Shown here: piece after piece, positions 8,407 through 16,667 of the stretch
Layout of the letters: every line of letters begins with the position of its first letter
Numbering within the stretch: position 1 is the first letter of the stretch
Source of the DNA: Undibacterium hunanense
GTDB lineage: Bacteria > Pseudomonadota > Gammaproteobacteria > Burkholderiales > Burkholderiaceae_D
DNA length: 64,000 nucleotides
Reading direction: 5' to 3'
Assembly (NCBI RefSeq): GCF_014284335.1
Contig: NZ_JACOGF010000001.1
Location: forward strand, 649,830 to 713,829
Translations under genes and position numbers: made by a program
The notes under the pieces: generated by a model
Database searches by the model: none
Seen by the model: only the letters and a program-made list of their open reading frames with translations
Told to the model about the DNA's origin: nothing

Positions 8407-9087
8407 ATGACAAAAGCAAGACGCTATATCTCCGAAGGTCTGGGTACGGCCCTGTTACTGGCCGTTGTGGTCGGTTCCGGCATCATGGCCGAGAGACTGG
8501 CGGGTGGTAATCTCGCCATCGCCCTGCTTGCCAATGCGCTTGCTACCGGCACGGGCCTGATCGCGCTGATATTGATGTTTGGCGGTATTTCTGGCGCCCA
8601 CTTCAACCCTGTGGTCAGCCTGTCTGAAGCCTGGCAAAAGAATATGCCTGCTTCCGAAGTATTGCCCTATATCGGCATGCAGGTCTGTGGCGCTTTTATC
8701 GGTGTCGCTGCGGCACACCTGATGTTTGACCTGCCGGTATTCTTTGCCTCGCAACACATGCGCACCGGCATGTCACAGTGGTGGAGTGAATTCATTGCCA
8801 CGTTTGGCCTGATCGCCGTCATCATCAGTTGCAGCCGCAGCCGCCCTGGGGTTACGCCGTTTGCCGTAGCCGCTTATATTACGGCGGCTTACTGGTTCAC
8901 GGCATCTACCTCGTTTGCCAATCCTGCTGTCACCCTGGCACGTGCTGCCAGCAATACCTTTGCTGGCATACGCCCGGTGGATGCGCCAGGGTTCATCATC
9001 GCTCAATTGCTGGGTGCCACTGCTGCAACACTGCTGTTTGAATGGCTATACCCAAAAACAGGCACACAAATACAGTCTGCCAACTAA
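8407..9087 (+). CDS. aqpS: Aquaglyceroporin-family channel of the ars operon (AqpS-like)
   Basis: Major intrinsic protein family channel of 226 aa with six predicted membrane helices and the two half-helix signatures, NPV at residues 67-69 (GAHFNPVVS) and NPA at 172-174 (FANPAVTLARA). It lies 28 bases after arsR and 24 before arsC. In Sinorhizobium meliloti an aquaglyceroporin, AqpS, occupies this place in the ars operon and conducts arsenite out down its gradient after ArsC reduces arsenate. The same role is inferred here, especially since no ArsB or Acr3 pump is present nearby. The symbol is by analogy of position and family. Confidence 0.82.
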   Translation: MTKARRYISEGLGTALLLAVVVGSGIMAERLAGGNLAIALLANALATGTGLIALILMFGGISGAHFNPVVSLSEAWQKNMPASEVLPYIGMQVCGAFIGVAAAHLMFDLPVFFASQHMRTGMSQWWSEFIATFGLIAVIISCSRSRPGVTPFAVAAYITAAYWFTASTSFANPAVTLARAASNTFAGIRPVDAPGFIIAQLLGATAATLLFEWLYPKTGTQIQSAN

Positions 9088-9111
9088 GCCCCCATTCACA
9101 TAGGTATCGCC

Positions 9112-9531
9112 ATGAACATCACCATTTATCACAACCCGCAATGTGGCACCTCGCGCAATACGCTGGCCTTGATACGCAATACCGGCATAGAGCCGGACAT
9201 CATTGAATACCTGAAGACCCCGCCTTCCAAAGAAAAACTGCAAGAACTGATCACGGCAATGGCAATACCAGTGCGTGACCTGATACGCCAAAAAGGCACC
9301 CCCTATCTGGAACTGGGCCTGGACAACGATGCCTTGTCAGATGATATGCTGATCGCCGCCATGCTGGCTCATCCCATACTCATCAACCGCCCCATCGTGG
9401 CAACTTCTCTTGGCGTCAAACTCTGCCGCCCGTCAGAGGTGGTACTGGATATTCTGCCGCTGCCACAACTAAAAGAATTCACCAAGGAAGATGGCGAAAA
9501 AGTGATTGATGCGGAGGGGCATCGTGTTTGA
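9112..9531 (+). CDS. arsC: Arsenate reductase, glutaredoxin-coupled type
   Basis: ArsC of 139 aa reduces arsenate to arsenite in the cytoplasm using glutathione and glutaredoxin. The catalytic cysteine is C11 in YHNPQCGTSRN, and the downstream oxyanion-binding arginines appear in NRPIVAT and in LCRPSE. Length and motifs match the E. coli plasmid R773-like class. Last gene of the arsR-aqpS-arsC operon; a strong hairpin terminator follows at 9630-9660. Confidence 0.93.
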   Translation: MNITIYHNPQCGTSRNTLALIRNTGIEPDIIEYLKTPPSKEKLQELITAMAIPVRDLIRQKGTPYLELGLDNDALSDDMLIAAMLAHPILINRPIVATSLGVKLCRPSEVVLDILPLPQLKEFTKEDGEKVIDAEGHRV

Positions 9532-9565
9532 TTTCCCTGCTGATTTATCCAGCCCGTAATCCTGC

Positions 9566-9584
9566 TTACGCTCTGTAGCGAGCG
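9566..9584 (+). repeat. 19-base element shared with the gap at 35612-35630
   Basis: TTACGCTCTGTAGCGAGCG here matches TTACGATCTGTAGCGAGCG on the minus strand at 35612-35630 at 18 of 19 positions. Both copies are intergenic and lie just beyond gene ends. This suggests a dispersed intergenic repeat of the genome, but two copies in one window cannot prove it. Confidence 0.4.
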
Positions 9585-9629
9585 TGTGTCAGGCCAGCAT
9601 CTGAATCGCTTGCCAATACCATCCACAAT

Positions 9630-9660
9630 GCAAAACGCCCATCAATAATGGGCGTTTTGC
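9630..9660. terminator. Bidirectional terminator between arsC and the M48 protease gene
   Basis: GCAAAACGCCCAT and ATGGGCGTTTTGC flank a short loop: a GC-rich core with A-run before and T-run after, working on both strands. It lies between the convergent arsC (ends 9531) and M48 protease gene (ends 9703). Confidence 0.88.
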
Positions 9661-9702
9661 TTGATACGTGCGACCAAACGGGTCGGTTTTAGCACTTCAG
9701 AT

Positions 9703-10581
9703 TTAACGACTGAACTCTTTAGAACGTTCAGCAAAAGATTTGCCGACTGAACCATTACTGGAATCGAAACGGCCATTCATTGACTTGCTCAGGCTTTCCA
9801 GACGATCTGTCGGTGAGGGATGAGTTTCAAACAATAAACTGAAATTATTATCTTGCGCACTTTGCGCCTGCAGAGTCTGTAAAACAGCAGGCAGACCATA
9901 AGGATCAAAACCGGCGCGAGCAGCAATTACAACACCCGCACTGTCAGCTGCATATTCATCACCCTTATCCAAACCTTTGGTATACATTTCCTTACCTAAA
10001 TTGACCAACTTACCTTTATATTCAGCCAAATTACCTTTGGCGATATAACTACTCGCCGCCTCTCCACCGAAATCAGTCCATGCTTTTGACTGCATTGCAT
10101 TCACATGATGTTTCAGTACGACGTGTGCAATTTCATGCGACAGGACACCAACCAGTTCCGACTCGGTGCGCATACGCATCAGCAATCCCTTTGTGACAAA
10201 TATCTTCCCGCCTGGTGTAGCAAAAGCATTGAACCCTACATCGTCAAGGACACCAAAAGTCCATGGCAAATCTGGTCTTTCGGTTTGCGATGCCAACCAC
10301 CGCCCCAAAGTGTTCACATAGCGCTGCAGCGGCGGGTCATTCAGCAATGGCTTAGCCCCAAGCAAAACAGCAGCAAACTCATTACCTATTTCGACCTCTT
10401 TTGGTTCGTCTATCCCCATACTATCGACAACAGGTTTAGCCTTGTCGAGCAGGTTACCGGCGGGACCAATTTTGCTTTTAGCGGCATCGATTGCCTTATT
10501 CAAGAAATCAAACTGCGCCGTCGCCGAACCAGACAGTGCCAGGGCAAGACAGGCAACAGCAAATTTTTGTAGCGCACGCAT
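9703..10581 (-). CDS. Exported M48-family zinc metalloprotease
   Basis: A 292-aa periplasmic metallopeptidase of the M48 family (Loip/BepA-like without the TPR region). A signal peptide, MRALQKFAVACLALALSGSATAQ in outline, precedes the mature part. The zinc motif HEIAH is at residues 149-153 (LSHEIAHVVLKHH), with the third-ligand region GDEYAADSAG further on. The frame extends upstream to 10632, but the ATG at 10581 begins the signal peptide and directly follows the stop of the SH3 gene (one base between), so it is the likely start. It ends a three-gene operon with the SH3 protein and a CHASE2 adenylate cyclase. Its target is probably misfolded envelope proteins. Confidence 0.88.
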   Translation of the reverse strand: MRALQKFAVACLALALSGSATAQFDFLNKAIDAAKSKIGPAGNLLDKAKPVVDSMGIDEPKEVEIGNEFAAVLLGAKPLLNDPPLQRYVNTLGRWLASQTERPDLPWTFGVLDDVGFNAFATPGGKIFVTKGLLMRMRTESELVGVLSHEIAHVVLKHHVNAMQSKAWTDFGGEAASSYIAKGNLAEYKGKLVNLGKEMYTKGLDKGDEYAADSAGVVIAARAGFDPYGLPAVLQTLQAQSAQDNNFSLLFETHPSPTDRLESLSKSMNGRFDSSNGSVGKSFAERSKEFSR

Positions 10582-10582
10582 G

Positions 10583-11107
10583 TTAATTGCCCTCCCGCTT
10601 ACCAGCCGCACTCTGGCCAGAATAATCGACATTGCTTGCCATCAGTTTTGAACGCTGGGCAAATGCCTGAGCGCTGTTTTTGTCGACTGCAAATTTTTGC
10701 ATTTTCTGTAGCTCGGCATAATTCGGCGATGCGCGTTTCAGATCTTCTTTATCCAGACCCTTGACACCTGTACCCACAGTGCTGGTATTCGAAGTACGCC
10801 CCGACGTTGCCAGTGAACCCAGCAAGCTGCCACCATTCGAAGGTGCGGCAGTGCTGGCGCCAGCAGTGGCTTCCATGCGCAGGTCCAGCAGTTTTACCCA
10901 GCCAGACTGGCCGTTGGCGGTTTTCACCTGCGCCCAGCCACCAGAACGTTGCAATACATCAACCTTGGTCTGGCTCGACAGCGTGGTCAGAGAGGCAGAA
11001 TCAAACTGCGCCTTGTCGCGCAAATCTGTGTTGCGCTGGGTGTAGGCACTTTCAGCACCGGCACTGGCAGCGACCAGCATGCTGATGATTAAAATCGGGA
11101 TTTTCAT
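10583..11107 (-). CDS. Exported bacterial SH3-domain protein
   Basis: A 174-aa secreted or periplasmic protein with a signal peptide ending around AGAES and one bacterial SH3-like domain at about residues 25-78, where SSQTKVDVLQRSGGWAQVKT and GQSGWVK are the typical strands. Such domains bind cell-wall peptides or proteins. The C-terminal half is Ser/Thr/Gly-rich and then helical (YAELQKMQKFAVDKNSAQAF), with no recognised domain. Its ATGA start overlaps the stop of the adenylate cyclase gene upstream and the M48 protease gene follows at once, so the three are very likely co-translated. Confidence 0.82.
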   Translation of the reverse strand: MKIPILIISMLVAASAGAESAYTQRNTDLRDKAQFDSASLTTLSSQTKVDVLQRSGGWAQVKTANGQSGWVKLLDLRMEATAGASTAAPSNGGSLLGSLATSGRTSNTSTVGTGVKGLDKEDLKRASPNYAELQKMQKFAVDKNSAQAFAQRSKLMASNVDYSGQSAAGKREGN

Positions 11108-12999
11108 GCACTTTTCCTTATAGGCTCATACAATTCTACTTCTGCGACCCGGCCTTTGACAGCAAAAGCCCCGCGCAACTCAAAATCGAAATCAAAAGAG
11201 GACTTTGACTGCGCACAAGCCTGTACCGTTTCCCTGGTCACCAGCACCCGCGCAACACCCTTGGTCAAACCTTCTACCCGGCTGGCAAGATTGACGGTAT
11301 CGCCAATCGCCGTGTAATCAAGCTTGCGTTTGGCACCAATAAAGCCTACCACAGCAGACCCCGTGTGTACACCGATGCCCACATCGAAGTCGACCAGGTC
11401 AGATCCGTCTGCCTGTAATTCCTGGCGGAAAGCCAGCAGATTGGCCTGCATTTCCATGGCAGCGGCAACTGCATGTCTGGCGTGTTCAGCATCATCCAAC
11501 GGTGCTCCCCAGAAAGCCATGATGCAATCCCCGATGAACTTGTCCAATGTGCCACCATGCCGCCAGACTACCTCGACCTGATGTTCAAAATAACGGTTGA
11601 GCAGTTTCACCACTTCATCCGGAGACTTGCTTTCAGACAAGCTGGTAAAGCCGCGTATATCAGAAAACAGGACCGATATCTGCCGCGTCTGACCGGATAA
11701 GCTTTCAACCGTTTCACCGTGATCCACAATTTTCCGTACAACTTCCGGGTTCAGGAAGCGGCCAAACAGCGATACCGTCCTGTCACGCGTGCGGCGTTCA
11801 CGCAAAAACCCTGCAATGGCAGCCGACAGAAACCAGGCCCAGGCAAACACCAGCGGTGTCGCCATGGGTAACATCAGGTGATGGTTGATCATGCTGTCCG
11901 CCAGCAGCAAGGCCAGCACCGTTACCACCAGCAACAGGCTACCTGTCAGGACCGGGTTGACGCGACGCCTGAAGGCGAATACCAGGCCAGCAATCATGCA
12001 TAGTCCAATGGTAAATGGCCAGATAGCAGTCACATCGCGGATGGTGCGCCCGTTTTTTAAATTGTCGATCGCCACCGCCAAAATATCCACACCCGGGTAG
12101 CCGGCATCCAATGGCGTCAGGTGATGATCAAAGGCACCCGCTGCCGACGAACCGATGACGATGATTTTATTCTGGAAGCGCTGCTTCAATTCGGCCAGCG
12201 CGGCAGGCGACAGGTCCGGCATTTCTTCAGTCAGTTTCTTGAACAGGTCGGCATAGGCATAACGCTGATGGCCTTTTTCTGGCCATAACAACTGAAAATC
12301 TTTACCGGCAGGCAGGTGGCCATTCAGATCAGCTACTACCCTGGCAGGCATCGACGGTATTTTCCAGCCATTGACATCGATATGCAGGTGATAGCGGCGC
12401 ACCACACCATCGGCATCAACCAGACTGTTCACCAGCCCCAGACGCCAGGCCTTGCGCTCAATGGCATAAGGTAATTGCAGGGTGGCCTGGGTTCCCTTGC
12501 TGCCAGGCTGCGTAATGGCAAATACATCTGCGACATCCTGCAAAGCGACATCGGCAACATACGGCGAAGGTTTGAGCTGCAAGACTTCAATATAGGTATG
12601 GGGTAATTGCTGGATTTGCTGCGACAGAAAAGCATCGCTCATGGGCTTTTCCTGGTCACGCTCATGAAAATTCAGATCAAACACCACAGCGCGCGGCTCC
12701 AGCGTCGCCAGGGATTCCAGCAAAAACCCGTGTATCTCGCGCTTCCAGGCCCACAGGCCGGCAATTTTTTGCATGCCCAGCATGCTGGCGTCATCAATAT
12801 CCACCACCACGATATCCGGATCAGCCTTATACCCTGGTGCGTGGTGCCGCAGATACACATCCCCCAGCCGCGATTCAGTCGTCGCCAACCCATGCAGGCC
12901 AAACAATTCCACCGCCATCGCCAGCACCAATAGCAAAGTCAGCGCCGCATACCAGCGCGTCGTTGCATTATTGATGAAGGGGAAGAGTTTTTTTAGCAT
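11104..12999 (-). CDS. CHASE2-domain class III adenylate cyclase
   Basis: A 631-aa membrane signalling enzyme. An N-terminal membrane helix is followed by a long extracytoplasmic CHASE2 sensor region (about residues 35-320, with IVVVDIDDASM near its start), then three closely spaced membrane helices (about 325-400) and a cytoplasmic class III cyclase domain (about 435-625). The metal-binding aspartates are in VLFSDIRGFTSLSE and in DKFIGDCIMAFWG; the substrate-selecting residues in that DKF motif and in KLDYTAIGDTVNLASR fit ATP rather than GTP. The ligand of CHASE2 is unknown. Operon with an SH3 protein and an M48 protease, hinting at control of envelope proteolysis. Confidence 0.9.
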   Translation of the reverse strand: MLKKLFPFINNATTRWYAALTLLLVLAMAVELFGLHGLATTESRLGDVYLRHHAPGYKADPDIVVVDIDDASMLGMQKIAGLWAWKREIHGFLLESLATLEPRAVVFDLNFHERDQEKPMSDAFLSQQIQQLPHTYIEVLQLKPSPYVADVALQDVADVFAITQPGSKGTQATLQLPYAIERKAWRLGLVNSLVDADGVVRRYHLHIDVNGWKIPSMPARVVADLNGHLPAGKDFQLLWPEKGHQRYAYADLFKKLTEEMPDLSPAALAELKQRFQNKIIVIGSSAAGAFDHHLTPLDAGYPGVDILAVAIDNLKNGRTIRDVTAIWPFTIGLCMIAGLVFAFRRRVNPVLTGSLLLVVTVLALLLADSMINHHLMLPMATPLVFAWAWFLSAAIAGFLRERRTRDRTVSLFGRFLNPEVVRKIVDHGETVESLSGQTRQISVLFSDIRGFTSLSESKSPDEVVKLLNRYFEHQVEVVWRHGGTLDKFIGDCIMAFWGAPLDDAEHARHAVAAAMEMQANLLAFRQELQADGSDLVDFDVGIGVHTGSAVVGFIGAKRKLDYTAIGDTVNLASRVEGLTKGVARVLVTRETVQACAQSKSSFDFDFELRGAFAVKGRVAEVELYEPIRKSA

Positions 13000-13312
13000 G
13001 CAGTATGAAAATCAACAGAATGAATTCTTGATCAGGTATTGTTTTTTGTTGCATTATATATTTACCAACTAAGCATAGTCTAATCTGGACTGCATTCTGG
13101 TACAAAACTGTGGCAGCCGTGTCATAAACAAGATAGCCCCTGCCGTTTTGCCTGATCAAGCTTGTCAGACTGCAACAACTAATCGCGTATGCCAGTACAG
13201 CCAGAGACGCTAGAGTAACGGCAGTTCCTTATTATTCCTACCTATGCCTGCCCATGCCTAATCCTGATTGAAGATATTTTATGCAAACAATACCCCCTAC
13301 TGCCATGTTGCC
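13000..13312. other. Intergenic region between divergent cyclase and SARP-regulator genes
   Basis: A 313-bp gap between two genes transcribed in opposite directions. It must hold both promoters. It is AT-rich near the cyclase start (13020-13080). I see no convincing -35/-10 pair, palindrome, RNA gene or small coding frame. Confidence 0.6.
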
Positions 13313-16300
13313 ATGTTGAGATTATTAGGTGTACCTGAATGGCAGCCAGAGCAAGCACCGGCCTTGCGTCTGCCCGGCACCCTGCCTGGCTGCCTGCTGA
13401 TTTACCTGGCTTGCCAGGCGCGCTGGCTGGACAGAGAAACCGTGGCCGAACTGTTCTGGCCCAATCGCGCACGTGATGAAGCACGACACAATCTGCGTAT
13501 TAACCTGCACCGGGTGCGACAAAACCTGGAACTGGCGGGCCACGGCCATGCCCTGATCAGCGAACGCACACGCCTTTACCTGAAACTGCCACTGGATCTG
13601 GATGCGCTGCAGACAGCCATACAGGCAGCCGATGGGGCGCAATTATTGAAGCTCTACCCCGGCACCTGGCTGCAGGGATTTCGCCTGCCCGGCTTTGATA
13701 ATTTCTGGACCTGGACGCAACAGCACGGCGAACAACTCCAGCGACAATGGCGGGCAGCGGCTGAGCTGGCCCTGCGTAATCAGCATAATCAGTACAGTCA
13801 ACACAATCAGCAGAAGAACCAGACTGCACCAGACTGGCCAGCCCTTCTGGCACAACTGCTGGGTGCAGAACAGGTACTGCCCACGATAAGCCACACCGCC
13901 AGCGCACTATCCGATGATGAGGATGGAACAGAGGCTGTGCACAGCAGTACAGGCTGCCAGCTATTCGGCAGAACATCCAGCCTGCACAGCCTGCGGCAAT
14001 TGCACCAGCGTGCCATGGTGCTGACCGGCGAAGCAGGTATAGGTAAAAGCAGCCTGCTGCGCACCGCCTTTAGCCAGGCAGCGATACTGTATGGACGCGA
14101 AGGGCTGACACAAATCCCTTATCGCCCCGTGGTCGAATACCTGCAACTGCATATGCCGCAATTGCACAAGCTGCTCTTGCCGGACGCTGGTCCATTACAT
14201 GCCTATCGCCTTGACCTGGCCCGCCTGCTACCTGAACTGGCAGCAGATACTCCCTTGCCCTCGCTGGATATGCTGACCGCCAAAGGACGCCTGCTAGAAG
14301 CGCTGGCACGCGTATTTGAAGCAAGTAATCCCTGGCTGCTGGTGGACGACCTGCAATGGTGCGATGACGCCACACTGGAACTGTTAAGCCTGCTGACCCA
14401 CCGGGGTGCCTTGCGCTGGCGTGCGGCGGCACGCGGCAATGAACTCAGCAACAGCCAGCGCACCTGGCTGGAACGCCTGCGCCAAACCGGCCATCTGCGC
14501 ATATTGCCGCTGGAAGGCTTGAGCCTGACGGCGACCGCACAATACTGCGAGCTACACTCTCCCCAGCACACCTGGCGCGATACCGACATTGCACGACTGC
14601 ATGCCGCCAGCAATGGCAACCCTTTCATCCTGCATGAATTCATGTTGCATGAGCTGACACACGGCATTGAAGACCAGGACAACTGTCTGGTCGAAAATGA
14701 CTCATCTCAACTCCAACCCCAGTCCAAACTACAACAACGCAACCGCCAGTTACCCGGCATTTTTCGCCGCCGTCGCGAAGAGCAGCAATTGCCGCAACGG
14801 GTGCTGCAATCGCTACAGCAACGACTGCATCGTCTGACACCAGAGGCCAAAGCACTGATAGAAGCCGCCGCCGTGCTGGTGCAACCGCTGCCTGTCAATG
14901 TCTTGATGCAGATTGCCGGGCTGGATGCCAGCGACCACCTGGTCGCAGCCCAGACGAGCACCACAGCCATCGATGCCGATTTCTTGCGGGAAGACCGGCA
15001 AGGCCTGCAATGCCGGCATGACCTGGTCAGATACGCCGTTGAAAGCGGCTTGGGCATGCCCTACCTGCAAGCCCTGCACCGTCGTGCTGCCCTGGCCCTG
15101 GGTGCCAGGCCCGAAGGCGATGCCGACCCGCTGGCGGTAGCCGCCCACTGGGCTGCTGCACAAGAACCGCAAACTGCGCTGGCCTGGATGCTGCGTGCAG
15201 CAGCACAGTTTCATCTGCGTGGCCGCTTTGATGAGGCACGCGCACTCTGGCAACAGGTAGCCGCCGAATCACTGGATGCCACCCAGGCACTGCATGCCCG
15301 CCTGGCACTGGCCAATGGTGAGTTGCTGACCGACCTCAAACGCGGCCGCCTGGCATTGCAGGAAGTGCTGGACCAGTTGGCTGCCGTGGCCGACCCGGTG
15401 CAACGGGCCCAGATTGAAGGCCAGGCGCTGTCCGGTCTGGTAGACAATGCCGTGTTCTCCGGCGATCTGGCCACCGCCCGCAAATCTGCGCAAGCATTGC
15501 GCCCCTTGTTACCGCAACTGCGCAGCGACGACCGCATCCATGCCTGTGAAGCCCTGATAGAACTGGCCATGCGCGAACCCGACATTGCCACGGCCTGGGC
15601 CTTGCTGGATCAGTTGCGTCGCCAGGCACCGCGCCGCCCATCCCTATCCAGCTTTGAAGCACAGATCCACTGGTTCAGCGGCGACATACGTGCTGCCCGC
15701 GATGCCTTTGAAGGCATGCTCATTAACTATCCCGATTATTGTCGCGGCCTGACCATAGAAAACGACCTGGCTGTCATGCTGCATGCACTGGGGGACTTGC
15801 CGCGTGCCGAAGACATGGCCAGACGCAGTCTGCATAGCTGGGCCGGTGTAGCCCATACTGAAACCCTGTCGCAACTGGTGCTGGGTTCCATACTCACCAG
15901 CGCAGGCCGCTATGACGCAGCCTTAAGCGCGCTGAATAGCGCACTGGACCTGGCACGCCAGCAAACATCGCTGATGTTTGAAGCAGAAGCCCTGGTGCGC
16001 CGCAGCCGCCTTTACCTGCTTTGCGGACGCTATAACCATGCACAGACCGACCTGTCTGCAATAGCCGGTTTTTTCAAGGACAACCACAGCCCCCTGCCCT
16101 TGTCCCAGTATGCATTGATGCATCTGCTATGCCAGATCAGTACCGGTGCCACACCCGACCCCGGCTTGCTGTCACGTCTGCGCAAGCTGGCATCACATAG
16201 CAGCCACCCCATCCTCCATGCACGCATTGCCCGTATGGACTACGCGCTGGCATTGCATGACGGGGATGTATCAGCAGCCAGCCTGGCCGCCGGGCAAATG

Positions 16301-16615
16301 ACCGACATCAGCCGTCAGGCAGGCCTGCAGGAAATGTATGCCGAAGCTTTGCTGCTACAGGCACGCGCGTACATCGACACCGATGCGCTCAATAGTCACG
16401 ACGCCAACGCCAGACAGTTGCTGGAAGAAGCCGCCAGGCTGGCAGATGCGCAAGGCTATAGCGAACTGGGCTGGCGTGCCCATGGTGCACTGGCAACCAC
16501 CAGCAAGGAGCACCATGCGGCTCTATTACAAGCACTTGAACAACTGACCGACCATACCGGCCCGCCCCTGTTCCTGGAAGCTGAAGCCAAATTACGTGAA
16601 CCGTTCTTCAAATAA
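13313..16615 (+). CDS. SARP/BTAD-AAA-TPR transcriptional regulator (STAND type)
   Basis: A very large regulator of 1100 aa. Residues 1-90 form an OmpR-like winged helix of the SARP type, with the typical ELFWPNRARDEARHNLRINL helix pattern; about 90-165 is the BTAD helical domain. An AAA/STAND ATPase follows, with P-loop GEAGIGKS near residue 239 and Walker B LLVDDLQWCDD near 341. The C-terminal 500 residues are TPR-like helical repeats. Such proteins act as ATP-gated switches that activate transcription on binding a signal. Translation could instead begin at a TTG at 13268; the ATG at 13313 (MLRLLGVPEW) fits the usual SARP start. The target genes are not evident: the neighbour is a convergent gene of unknown function. 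Confidence 0.82.
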   Translation: MLRLLGVPEWQPEQAPALRLPGTLPGCLLIYLACQARWLDRETVAELFWPNRARDEARHNLRINLHRVRQNLELAGHGHALISERTRLYLKLPLDLDALQTAIQAADGAQLLKLYPGTWLQGFRLPGFDNFWTWTQQHGEQLQRQWRAAAELALRNQHNQYSQHNQQKNQTAPDWPALLAQLLGAEQVLPTISHTASALSDDEDGTEAVHSSTGCQLFGRTSSLHSLRQLHQRAMVLTGEAGIGKSSLLRTAFSQAAILYGREGLTQIPYRPVVEYLQLHMPQLHKLLLPDAGPLHAYRLDLARLLPELAADTPLPSLDMLTAKGRLLEALARVFEASNPWLLVDDLQWCDDATLELLSLLTHRGALRWRAAARGNELSNSQRTWLERLRQTGHLRILPLEGLSLTATAQYCELHSPQHTWRDTDIARLHAASNGNPFILHEFMLHELTHGIEDQDNCLVENDSSQLQPQSKLQQRNRQLPGIFRRRREEQQLPQRVLQSLQQRLHRLTPEAKALIEAAAVLVQPLPVNVLMQIAGLDASDHLVAAQTSTTAIDADFLREDRQGLQCRHDLVRYAVESGLGMPYLQALHRRAALALGARPEGDADPLAVAAHWAAAQEPQTALAWMLRAAAQFHLRGRFDEARALWQQVAAESLDATQALHARLALANGELLTDLKRGRLALQEVLDQLAAVADPVQRAQIEGQALSGLVDNAVFSGDLATARKSAQALRPLLPQLRSDDRIHACEALIELAMREPDIATAWALLDQLRRQAPRRPSLSSFEAQIHWFSGDIRAARDAFEGMLINYPDYCRGLTIENDLAVMLHALGDLPRAEDMARRSLHSWAGVAHTETLSQLVLGSILTSAGRYDAALSALNSALDLARQQTSLMFEAEALVRRSRLYLLCGRYNHAQTDLSAIAGFFKDNHSPLPLSQYALMHLLCQISTGATPDPGLLSRLRKLASHSSHPILHARIARMDYALALHDGDVSAASLAAGQMTDISRQAGLQEMYAEALLLQARAYIDTDALNSHDANARQLLEEAARLADAQGYSELGWRAHGALATTSKEHHAALLQALEQLTDHTGPPLFLEAEAKLREPFFK

Positions 16616-16618
16616 AAA

Positions 16619-16654
16619 TCACCACGCATCAGACCACGTCGTGATGCATGGTGA
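16619..16654 (-). terminator. Hairpin terminator between convergent genes
   Basis: Thirteen-base arms (TCACCACGCATCA and TGATGCATGGTGA) pair with one mismatch around a 10-base loop. On the minus strand the stem is followed by ATTTTTATTT, so it suits termination of the gene ending at 16668; it may also slow read-through from the SARP-type gene. Confidence 0.7.
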
Positions 16655-16667
16655 CAGTAAAAAAAAT

